From the NCBI RefSeq assembly GCF_014192645.1, contig NZ_JACHYE010000018.1, positions 1-54,788 of the forward strand: a DNA stretch of 54,788 nucleotides. Reading direction: 5' to 3'. Within the stretch, counting starts at the first letter, position 1. The number at the start of each line of letters is the position of its first letter. The translations under genes were made by a program, and so were the position numbers. This stretch comes from Herbaspirillum sp. Sphag64. GTDB taxonomy: Bacteria > Pseudomonadota > Gammaproteobacteria > Burkholderiales > Burkholderiaceae_D. A model generated the notes under the pieces. It had not been told where the DNA came from, ran no database searches, and saw only the letters and a program-made list of their open reading frames with translations. This document shows positions 1-6,473 of the stretch, in pieces.

Positions 1-43
1 GTTGCACTACCTCATGCTTGAATTTCGTTTCGTACTTCGCCAT
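1..43 (-). CDS. IS3-family transposase OrfA, N-terminal fragment
   Basis: On the minus strand an ATG at position 43 opens a frame reading MAKYETKFKHEVVQ, which continues past the window edge. This lysine- and glutamate-rich start is typical of the helix-turn-helix OrfA proteins of IS150-like elements, which bind the terminal repeats and pair with the DDE integrase OrfB through a frameshift. Only 14 codons are visible, so intactness cannot be judged. Confidence 0.6.
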   Translation of the reverse strand, partial: MAKYETKFKHEVVQ

Positions 44-94
44 GAAAAACACCCCAAAGGTTGGATTGGTGTCCAACTTTTGGGGTGCGGTTCA
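1..94 (-). mobile_element. Left end of an IS3-family (IS150-like) insertion sequence, truncated by window edge
   Basis: Read on the minus strand, the segment starts TGAACCGCACCCCAAAAG at position 94, which resembles the terminal inverted repeat of IS150-group IS3 elements (TG start, then a C-rich block and AAAAGTTGGAC). The sequences ACCCCAAA and TTTGGGGT also form an internal hairpin. An ORF in the style of OrfA begins 50 bases inside, at position 43. The rest of the element lies outside the window. The family call rests on memory of IS150-type ends and is not a search result. Confidence 0.65.
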
Positions 95-121
95 GATCGG
101 TGGGTTTTGCCTTGATGCTGA

Positions 122-140
122 CGGCCCCTTGTGCGGGCCG
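122..140 (-). terminator. GC-rich hairpin downstream of the asparaginase gene, possible terminator
   Basis: CGGCCC (122-127) and GGGCCG (135-140) form a 6-bp stem with a 7-base loop between the IS end and the asparaginase stop codon. No clear T-run follows on the minus strand, so this is a weak terminator call. Confidence 0.25.
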
Positions 141-204
141 CCTGCCTGCTCTGCCAGGTCGGTGGGCCTGGTAGATTCTCTCAATTGACTGGTTCTGCGC
201 TTGA

Positions 205-1272
205 TTAATACTCGTAGAACATTTTCTGGATTTCCTTGCTGTCGCTGGTCTTGGTCAGTGCCAGCATCAACAGGATGCGTGCCTTCTGGGCATTGAGCGT
301 ATCGGAGACAACAAAGTCCAGCTTGTCATCATCGGCTTCGCCGTTACGCGCCACGATGCCTTGACCAACACGGCTGGCACGCACAATCACGACGCCTTTC
401 TTGCGTGCCTCGACCAGTGATGGTACGACGGTGTTGTTGAGGCTACCGTCACCGACGCCAGCATGGATGATGCCCTTGGCGCCAGCGGTAACGAAGGCAT
501 TGAGCGCGATCGGGTTCATGTTGGCGTAGCCGTAGACGATGTCAACTTGTGGCAGGCTGTCCAGTTTGGAGATGTCGAAGACGGTATCGGCGGTGTTCTT
601 GCGGGTCGACTGACGATAAAAGAACGGCTTGCTGCCCTGGATATAGCCAAGGAAGCCGAGTTCTGGCGTCTTGAATGTGTCCAGTGTTGAGGTATTGGTC
701 TTGGTCACTTCACGGCCAGCGTTGATCTGGTCATTGAGTGTGACCAGCACACCCTTGCCAATCGCTTCCTTGCTGCCAGCCAGCAGCACCGCGTTGTACA
801 GGTTGATCGGGCCATCGGCACTGATGGCGGTCGATGGACGCATTGCGCCAACGATCACGACCGGCTTCTTGCTCTTGACGACCAGATCCAGGAAGTAAGC
901 CGTTTCTTCGATGGTGTCGGTGCCATGGGTGATGACGATACCATCGACATCATCCTGCGCCAGCAGCGCATTGACCCGCTTGCCCAGCTTCAGCCAGTAG
1001 TCATTGTTCATGTTTTCACTGGCGATCTGGAACACTTGTTCGCCCTTGACGTTGGCGACCTTCTTGAGTTCTGGAACCGCATCGATCAGGGCATCAACGC
1101 CGATCTTGGCCGCGGTATAGCCGACCGTGGTGGTGCTGGTTGCACCGGTACCGGCAATCGTGCCGCCGGTGGCTAGGATCATGACGTTAGGGAGTTTTTG
1201 GGCTTGTGCGATTGAGGCGAATGCCACGCAGACCAGCAACAGAAAAGTGCTGAATATTTTTTTGGAAATCAT
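205..1272 (-). CDS. ansB: Periplasmic L-asparaginase (type II)
   Basis: Hydrolyses L-asparagine to aspartate and ammonia. The 355-residue product starts with a signal peptide (lysines at residues 4-5, a hydrophobic core, and probable cleavage after Ala24 in SIAQA), so it should be periplasmic. Family motifs are clear. ILATGGTIAG carries the nucleophilic threonine (about Thr38), and HGTDTIEET carries the second catalytic Thr-Asp pair (118-119). The VGAMRPSTAISADGP stretch is also typical of the family. The frame is open upstream to 1410, but the start at 1272 is preferred because AGAGGAAGAG lies just before it and the signal peptide begins there. It stands alone, with IS DNA downstream and divergent amn upstream. 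Periplasmic location suggests a role in scavenging amino acids as a nitrogen source. Confidence 0.93.
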   Translation of the reverse strand: MISKKIFSTFLLLVCVAFASIAQAQKLPNVMILATGGTIAGTGATSTTTVGYTAAKIGVDALIDAVPELKKVANVKGEQVFQIASENMNNDYWLKLGKRVNALLAQDDVDGIVITHGTDTIEETAYFLDLVVKSKKPVVIVGAMRPSTAISADGPINLYNAVLLAGSKEAIGKGVLVTLNDQINAGREVTKTNTSTLDTFKTPELGFLGYIQGSKPFFYRQSTRKNTADTVFDISKLDSLPQVDIVYGYANMNPIALNAFVTAGAKGIIHAGVGDGSLNNTVVPSLVEARKKGVVIVRASRVGQGIVARNGEADDDKLDFVVSDTLNAQKARILLMLALTKTSDSKEIQKMFYEY

Positions 1273-1660
1273 GTCTCTTCCTCTTGTTGAAAATACTGTT
1301 TTGAATGATTCTCTGCATGCTTCTCTGGCAGCAGTAGCGCCGCCATCGTAGGGGAGCGTCACAGGTCGATGCCAATGCTTTGTATGCATGTAACTATAAT
1401 TTTTATGCATAATGTGATGGATTGTCTGGCGGCAGATTCTCTGTTACCGCGTCGCGCGTAGGTTCTGCAATGAGTGTTATGTCTGGTTTCCATGCGTACG
1501 GAGGTAGAAATTTTTGTTGATTTCAGTTGGCCTTTTTTGCCAACTCGGTAGAATGAAAACGGACGTCACCGTCGTTATCGCCTAATCGTTTTTCGATCTT
1601 TTTTTGCGTGTTTGTGTGCCGTCGGTGATGCGTCGAGAACCGTAAATGAGGGGAGCCCAA
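1273..1660. promoter_or_regulatory. Divergent intergenic region between ansB and amn with amn promoter-like elements and a dyad
   Basis: About 390 bases with no convincing gene. On the plus strand TTGGCC (1527-1532) and TAGAAT (1549-1554), spaced by 16, make a candidate amn promoter. AGTTGGC (1525-1531) and GCCAACT (1539-1545) form a perfect 7-bp dyad overlapping that -35 and the spacer, so it could be an operator rather than an RNA hairpin. TATAAT also occurs at 1395-1400 without a good -35. No clear ansB promoter could be chosen. Confidence 0.35.
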
Positions 1661-3160
1661 GTGTTGACTGAAAAATTTACCGACCCACAAGCGGCGGTCG
1701 ATCGTGTGATCGAAATCTATGATGCCAACACAGCTACTTTGCGCGATGCATTCAGGCAGTTCTCCAAAGGCGAAGTCTTGCCCAAGCGTGTGCGTGCCTG
1801 CTATCCGTTTGTGCGCATCACGACTGACAAGGCAACCCATGCCGATACGCGCCAGTCTTTTGGTTATGTGTCAGGGCCGGGGACTTACCAGACCACATTG
1901 ACGCGGCCGGCCTTGTTCAAGAACTACCTGCTGGCGCAATTCAACCTGCTGCTGAAAAACCATCAGGTGCCATTGGAAATTGGCGTCAGTGAATTGCCAA
2001 TTCCGGTGCACTTTGCTTTCAACGACGGCATTCACGTTGAGGGCGATCTGGATCCGGATCACTTGCGATTGTTGCCTGACCTGTTTGACTTGCCTGACCT
2101 GGCCGAGATGGATGATCGTATCGTCAATGGCACCTACGAGGTCGACAATGGCGGCTGGCGCGATGGCGTGCATCCGCTGGCGCTGTTTACCGGTCCGCGT
2201 ATTGACTATTCGCTGCATCGTCTGCGCCATTACACGGCAACGGCGCCGCATCAGTTCCAGCGTTACGTGCTGTTCACCAACTACGCTTTTTATGTCGATG
2301 AATTTGTGCGACTTGGGCGCGAGTTGATGCAGGCAACCGATGATCCCGAGTTGCGTAGCTATCGGCAGCAATACAGTGCCTTCGTCGAACCCGGCAATGT
2401 GACGACGCCTAATGCCAATCTGGAAGGAATGAAAGGTGTTGCCAGTTCGGGCACGCCACCGGTGCGGCAGCCACAAATGCCGGCCTATCACTTGCAACGT
2501 CCGGATGGTACCGGCATCACGCTGGTCAATATCGGTGTCGGCCCCTCCAATGCCAAGACCATCACGGACCATATTGCGGTGTTGCGTCCACATGGCTGGA
2601 TCATGCTCGGCCATTGTGCCGGCCTGTCGGCGTCGCAACGCATGGGCGATTATGTGCTGGCGCATGCCTATGTACGTGACGATCATGTGCTCGACGACGA
2701 TTTGCCACTGTGGGTGCCAATTCCGGCGCTGGCGGAAGTGCAACTGGCCTTGCAGGATGCCGTAGCGAGCATCACCGAGCTTGATGGCTACGAGCTCAAG
2801 CGCATCATGCGAACCGGTACCGTAGCCTCGGTGGATGACCGTAACTGGGAGTTGCGTGACCATCGCACGCCGCTGCTGCGCTTTAGCCAAAGTCGTGCAA
2901 TTGCGCTGGATATGGAGAGTGCAACCGTGGCTGCCAACGGTTTCCGCTTCCGGGTTCCTTATGGCACCTTGCTGTGCGTCTCGGACAAGCCGCTGCACGG
3001 AGAAATCAAGTTGCCCGGTATGGCAAACAAGTTCTATGAGCAACGGGTTGCACAGCATCTCAAGATCGGGATTCGTGCGTTGGAGCTGTTGCGCAATCAC
3101 GGGATTGAACAAGTGCATAGCCGCAAGCTGCGCAGCTTCAGCGAGCCGGCTTTCCGCTGA
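1661..3160 (+). CDS. amn: AMP nucleosidase
   Basis: Cleaves AMP to adenine and ribose 5-phosphate, lowering AMP when the adenylate pool is disturbed. The N-terminal half (FTDPQAAVDRVIEIYDANTA onward) matches the AMP nucleosidase N-terminal domain. The C-terminal half is a nucleoside-phosphorylase-type fold, with GVGPSNAKT, LGHCAGL and the ALDMESAT motif around Asp417. The ORF can be read from an ATG at 1646, but a purine-rich ribosome-binding site (AGGGGAG, 1649-1655) lies inside that extension. It is correctly spaced for the GTG at 1661, which gives 499 residues and is the start used here; TTG at 1664 is also possible. Length fits the family (E. coli about 484). Its neighbours are single-gene units and suggest no operon. 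Confidence 0.93.
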   Translation: MLTEKFTDPQAAVDRVIEIYDANTATLRDAFRQFSKGEVLPKRVRACYPFVRITTDKATHADTRQSFGYVSGPGTYQTTLTRPALFKNYLLAQFNLLLKNHQVPLEIGVSELPIPVHFAFNDGIHVEGDLDPDHLRLLPDLFDLPDLAEMDDRIVNGTYEVDNGGWRDGVHPLALFTGPRIDYSLHRLRHYTATAPHQFQRYVLFTNYAFYVDEFVRLGRELMQATDDPELRSYRQQYSAFVEPGNVTTPNANLEGMKGVASSGTPPVRQPQMPAYHLQRPDGTGITLVNIGVGPSNAKTITDHIAVLRPHGWIMLGHCAGLSASQRMGDYVLAHAYVRDDHVLDDDLPLWVPIPALAEVQLALQDAVASITELDGYELKRIMRTGTVASVDDRNWELRDHRTPLLRFSQSRAIALDMESATVAANGFRFRVPYGTLLCVSDKPLHGEIKLPGMANKFYEQRVAQHLKIGIRALELLRNHGIEQVHSRKLRSFSEPAFR

Positions 3161-3391
3161 CATTGCGCTACAGCGTCATGGTTACTCTGAGGCAATCCTG
3201 AATGTGGTAGGAGAGGGGGCACGCAGTGATCTGATTTGCGATTACGGCAGCGGTCATGCTGGATATCGGTGCAGACTGCCAGCATGGCGTTCAAGCTAAG
3301 TAAGAAATTGTAAAAGCCGGTGCACCTTGGGAAGTCGTTTCCTATAGTTCAGGTCCCCCTCCGTTCTCTCACCCCAAGGGAACGGGATTTG
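3161..3391. other. Intergenic stretch after amn with a promoter-like box and a CU-rich tract
   Basis: No ORF here is convincing. TATAGT (3343-3348) resembles a -10 box but has no strong -35. It is followed by a pyrimidine-rich run (3354-3374) and a hairpin CCGTTC (3361-3366)/GAACGG (3380-3385) just before the terminator at 3392. This could be the amn 3' UTR or a small RNA. Confidence 0.3.
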
Positions 3392-3427
3392 CCCCGCATA
3401 CTGCAAGGTCTGCGGGGCTTTTCTTTT
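3392..3427 (+). terminator. Rho-independent terminator
   Basis: CCCCGCA (3392-3398) pairs with TGCGGGG (3411-3417) and is followed by CTTTTCTTTT. The T-rich side is on the plus strand only, so it serves amn or a small RNA initiated near 3350, not the converging regulator gene. Confidence 0.8.
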
Positions 3428-3438
3428 GATCAGTTACG

Positions 3439-4356
3439 CTACGTGGATTTGCCGGACGGCACGATCAGGTTTTCGCGGGCCGCAGACTGAATCGCCAGCA
3501 CGGCAGGGTGACTGAGGCGCCGCTCGACAGAAATCGCAAAGAACTGCTCGGTGACCTGGTCGGTCTGGCCGATCTCAAGCACGCCCAGTTGCCGACATAG
3601 ATGTGTGGAGACGACCGAAGGCGCAGCAAAGATACCGGTTCCCGCCTCACCGAAGGCATTAAGTAGGGCGCCATCATCGAATTCACCGGTGATGTGCGGA
3701 TGGATATTGTGCTTTTCAAACCAACGCAACAGTGCTGGTCGTACCGCAGCATCCTCGCCTGGCATGAGAAAAGGAGCCTGATCCAGACTATGCGGAAACT
3801 TCTTTGTACAAGTGGCCGCCAGTGCAGGCGTGGCGAAGAAGCTGGTGTTGCTTTCGCCAAGCCGATGACTGTAGCCGCGCACGTTGATGTGGCCCGGTAT
3901 GGCACTGTCAGCAATGACAATATCGAGCCGATGAATGGCAAGGTCCGCCAGCAGGCTGTCAAGTTTGCCTTCGCGACAAACGATGCGGCCCGCTTCGGGC
4001 AGCTTCAAGGCAGTTTCCAGCAGCAGATAGGCAATCGTCTTTGGAACGGCATCGGCAACGCCGACCCGCAGCGGCAAGGTCGTAGGTGCTGCGCCCTGAC
4101 GGATCACGGCTTCCAGCTCTTCGGCCAGGGTGAACATCTGGTCGGCATAGGCAAAGACTGTACGGCCAGCATCGTTCAGTTCAAGCTTGCGACCAGTCCG
4201 GTTAAACAGCCGGTAACCGATGCTGTCCTCAAACTGGCTCAACTGTCCGCTGATGGTTTGGGCGGTCAGATGCAGGCGCTCGCTGGCGCGGGCTACGCCG
4301 CCGGTTTTGGCAACCATCCAGAAGTAATGCAGGTGCTTGTAATTGAGTGCTGACAT
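3439..4356 (-). CDS. nhaR: LysR-family transcriptional regulator, NhaR-like
   Basis: A 305-residue LysR-type regulator. Residues 1-65 form the winged helix-turn-helix, with LNYKHLHYFWMVAKTGGVA and then TISGQLSQFE. The HLHYFW start and the QTISGQ recognition helix are characteristic of NhaR, the sodium- and pH-responsive activator of the nhaA antiporter in E. coli. The remainder is the periplasmic-binding-protein-like effector domain. No nhaA lies in the window, and the divergent neighbour is a TerC-family membrane protein, so the target could be that gene or be remote. The subfamily call is by motif resemblance. The inducer is unknown. Confidence 0.75.
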   Translation of the reverse strand: MSALNYKHLHYFWMVAKTGGVARASERLHLTAQTISGQLSQFEDSIGYRLFNRTGRKLELNDAGRTVFAYADQMFTLAEELEAVIRQGAAPTTLPLRVGVADAVPKTIAYLLLETALKLPEAGRIVCREGKLDSLLADLAIHRLDIVIADSAIPGHINVRGYSHRLGESNTSFFATPALAATCTKKFPHSLDQAPFLMPGEDAAVRPALLRWFEKHNIHPHITGEFDDGALLNAFGEAGTGIFAAPSVVSTHLCRQLGVLEIGQTDQVTEQFFAISVERRLSHPAVLAIQSAARENLIVPSGKST

Positions 4357-4438
4357 GCTAGTCTGATGATGGTGTTAATGTTCGTGTTTTTCGAAGATTT
4401 AGAAAAGTATATTCGAATTTTCATGTTGTTTACATTTC

Positions 4439-4499
4439 GGTAAAGTGCTGGCTGCAAAGCGAATTTGCAGTGCTTGGCATGTGCCAGAAATCATTTACC
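4439..4499 (+). promoter_or_regulatory. Structured 5' leader of terC, possible three-way junction
   Basis: GGTAAA (4439-4444) can pair with TTTACC (4494-4499), enclosing two further hairpins. One is CTGCAAA (4452-4458)/TTTGCAG (4464-4470) with loop GCGAA. The other is TTGGC (4474-4478)/GCCAG (4483-4487) with a 4-base loop. The closing stem ends 2 bases before the AGGGA ribosome-binding site (4501-4505). The layout resembles a riboswitch-like leader that could expose or hide that site. The conserved bases of the yybP-ykoY manganese riboswitch are not visible. TATATT at 4408-4413 could be the -10. Confidence 0.4.
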
Positions 4500-4510
4500 A
4501 AGGGAATCAA

Positions 4511-5464
4511 GTGAACGGAGTTGAGAGTTTTGCCAGTCTGGGCATGTGGGGCGGCTTCATCGTCTTTGTGCTGGGCATGCTGGCTGTCGATATTGTGCTG
4601 CTGGGAGGGCGTCATGCGCACAAGGTGACGGTCAGGGAAGCGCTTGGCTGGTCGCTCGCCTGGTTCGTGCTGGCGCTGCTGTTTTGCGGTTTGCTGTGGT
4701 GGTATCTGGATCATCATATCGGACGTGAATTCGCCAATCAGCGCAGCCTGGAATTTCTTTCCGGCTACCTGATCGAGAAATCTTTGTCGGTCGACAATAT
4801 TTTTGTCTTCCTGGTGATCTTTGGCTATTTTGCTGTGCCTGCTGAAATGCAGCGACGCGTGCTGCTGTACGGCGTGGTCGGTGCGATTGTGATGCGCGCA
4901 GTGATGATCCTGCTGGGAGCATGGCTGATCGCCCAGTTCAGCTGGATCATGTATCTGTTTGGTGCGTTCCTGGTGGTCACCGGGGTCAAGATGCTGATCT
5001 TTGCCGATAAGGAGAGTGATCTCAATGACAACGTCTTGCTGAAGTTTCTGCGCCGGCATATGCGCATCAGCGACAACTACGATGGCGAGAAATTCTTTAC
5101 CCGTCGCAATGGACTGATTTACTTCACGCCGCTGGTGCTGGTGCTGGTATTGATCGAGATATCCGACCTGATTTTTGCGGTAGACAGTATTCCCGCTATT
5201 TTTGCCATTACAACCGATCCGTTCATCGTCTTCACTTCCAACATGTTTGCGATCATGGGTTTGCGTGCACTGTATTTCTTGCTGGCAGACGTGGCAGATC
5301 GCTTCCATTATCTGAAGTATGGCCTGGCGCTGGTGTTGATGTTCGTTGGCGCCAAGATGCTGATTGCCTACTGGTTCCATATTCCGGTGCTGTTGTCGTT
5401 ACTGGTAGTCGGAGTGATTCTGCTGGCGTCTATCCTGCTGAGTCTGTTTCTGTCGCGCAAGTAG
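4511..5464 (+). CDS. TerC-family integral membrane protein (Alx-like)
   Basis: A 317-residue multi-pass inner-membrane protein of the TerC/Alx group, which is associated with manganese export or metal homeostasis and tellurite-resistance operons. Several hydrophobic helices alternate with the family motifs EKSLSVDNIFVFL and EISDLIFAVDSIPAIFAIT, whose acidic residues inside membrane segments are thought to bind metal. A soluble loop around residues 170-195 carries DNYDGEKFFTRRNG. GTG at 4511 is chosen because AGGGA sits 5 bases upstream; the open frame extends to a GTG at 4445, but that part overlaps the leader structure. Length agrees with E. coli Alx (about 321). The substrate is not proven by sequence. 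Confidence 0.88.
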   Translation: MNGVESFASLGMWGGFIVFVLGMLAVDIVLLGGRHAHKVTVREALGWSLAWFVLALLFCGLLWWYLDHHIGREFANQRSLEFLSGYLIEKSLSVDNIFVFLVIFGYFAVPAEMQRRVLLYGVVGAIVMRAVMILLGAWLIAQFSWIMYLFGAFLVVTGVKMLIFADKESDLNDNVLLKFLRRHMRISDNYDGEKFFTRRNGLIYFTPLVLVLVLIEISDLIFAVDSIPAIFAITTDPFIVFTSNMFAIMGLRALYFLLADVADRFHYLKYGLALVLMFVGAKMLIAYWFHIPVLLSLLVVGVILLASILLSLFLSRK

Positions 5465-5506
5465 GTTCATTCGCAATCAGAAGTGTAGGGGGAGTTTGAA
5501 ATAATT

Positions 5507-6397
5507 GGGGTCGGAGTGGTTTAAAATGGGGTTTCGTTATGCTACCCTTCCGACCCGCCCATGGCACGCCTGCCCCGTCTCGTTGTTCCTTTTCAAGCCC
5601 ATCACGTCATTCAGCGTGGTCATCATCAACAGCTGATTTTTCGCGATGCGGCCGATCATATTGCCTTCCTCGACTGGCTCAAGGAAGGTGCCAAGCGCTT
5701 CAAAGTTGCACTCCATGCGTATGTCCTGATGCCTGACCACGTGCATTTGCTGGCCACCCCCAGCGATGCCGAGGGGCTGGCACGCATGATGCAATGGCTT
5801 GGTCGGTACTACGTACCATATTTCAATCAGAAATATGACCGCGCCGGGACCTTATGGCAGGGCCGCTACAAGGCCACTGTGGTCGATGCTGAGACTTATC
5901 TGCTGTTGTGTAGCCGTTATATCGAGCTCAATCCGGTCCGTAGTGGTCTGGTAGCTGCACCAACGGATTACCAGTGGTCAAGTTATGTGCATCACATTGG
6001 TGCCCGTCAGGATCCACTGATCACGGACCATCAAGTTTATTGGGATTTGGGCAATACGCCTTTTGACCGCGAGATTGCCTACAAGAAACTGGTGGAGCAG
6101 CCATTAAGTGCCAATGAGATGACAGCGATCACGCAGGCTACGCTCAAGGGATGGGCATTGGGGGGCGCTCAATTCATGCAGATGCTGGAAAAACAGGCTA
6201 ATCGGCGTGTCAGCCCAGCTAAACGGGGAAGGCCGGCGAAAAAGGTAAAAGTTGATGAGGAGAAAGAAGCATCTTCTTATTTGGTGTGAAATTCATGAAA
6301 ACATAATAAAAACAAGTACTTGGCGAATTTTTTGAATTACTCTGTCCCTATTTAATTTTTTTAAAAAAACGTGTGCGCTATTAAATTACTCTGACCC
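5507..6397 (+). mobile_element. RAYT (REP-associated tyrosine transposase) unit with inverted flanking repeats
   Basis: The transposase gene is bracketed by related sequences in opposite orientation. GGGTCGGAGTGGTT (5508-5521) lies upstream. Downstream are AATTACTCTGTCCC (6335-6348) and AATTACTCTGACCC (6384-6397). The reverse complement of the last repeat matches the upstream copy at 11 of 14 bases. Such GGGTCAGAGT-type flanks are what single-copy RAYT units carry. The unit sits between terC and gltB, and its right edge is 76 bases before the gltB start. No target duplication could be identified. Confidence 0.6.
5561..6289 (+). CDS. REP-associated tyrosine transposase (Y1_Tnp/IS200-like)
   Basis: A 242-residue single-strand DNA transposase of the HUH superfamily. 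The metal-binding HUH motif is MPDHVHLL (His60, His62), and the catalytic tyrosine is Tyr120 in SRYIELNPVRSG. GTLWQGRYKA (about 96-105) and the DYQWSSY stretch are other hallmarks of RAYT proteins. The C-terminus is basic (KRGRPAKK), as expected for DNA binding. There is no obvious ribosome-binding site before the ATG at 5561, so expression may be low. All catalytic residues are present and the frame is intact. RAYTs are usually domesticated single-copy genes that move REP or similar palindromes elsewhere in the genome. Confidence 0.88.
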   Translation: MARLPRLVVPFQAHHVIQRGHHQQLIFRDAADHIAFLDWLKEGAKRFKVALHAYVLMPDHVHLLATPSDAEGLARMMQWLGRYYVPYFNQKYDRAGTLWQGRYKATVVDAETYLLLCSRYIELNPVRSGLVAAPTDYQWSSYVHHIGARQDPLITDHQVYWDLGNTPFDREIAYKKLVEQPLSANEMTAITQATLKGWALGGAQFMQMLEKQANRRVSPAKRGRPAKKVKVDEEKEASSYLV

Positions 6398-6473
6398 TTT
6401 TTGTTTAGGTTGAAGAATTGGTTGCGCTGCACTATCCTTCAAATCCTTACTCTCAATGTGGTGGAGCACTGAT

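Noticed and set aside
1871..3163. 430-codon minus-strand frame opposite amn
   Set aside because: Low-complexity antisense translation of a clear gene; no ribosome-binding site or family resemblance.
4357..4510. yybP-ykoY manganese riboswitch before terC
   Set aside because: The conserved loop sequences of that class are not present; only a different stem arrangement is seen.
4430..5380. 316-codon minus-strand frame opposite terC
   Set aside because: Gln/His-rich antisense translation of hydrophobic codons; no domain.
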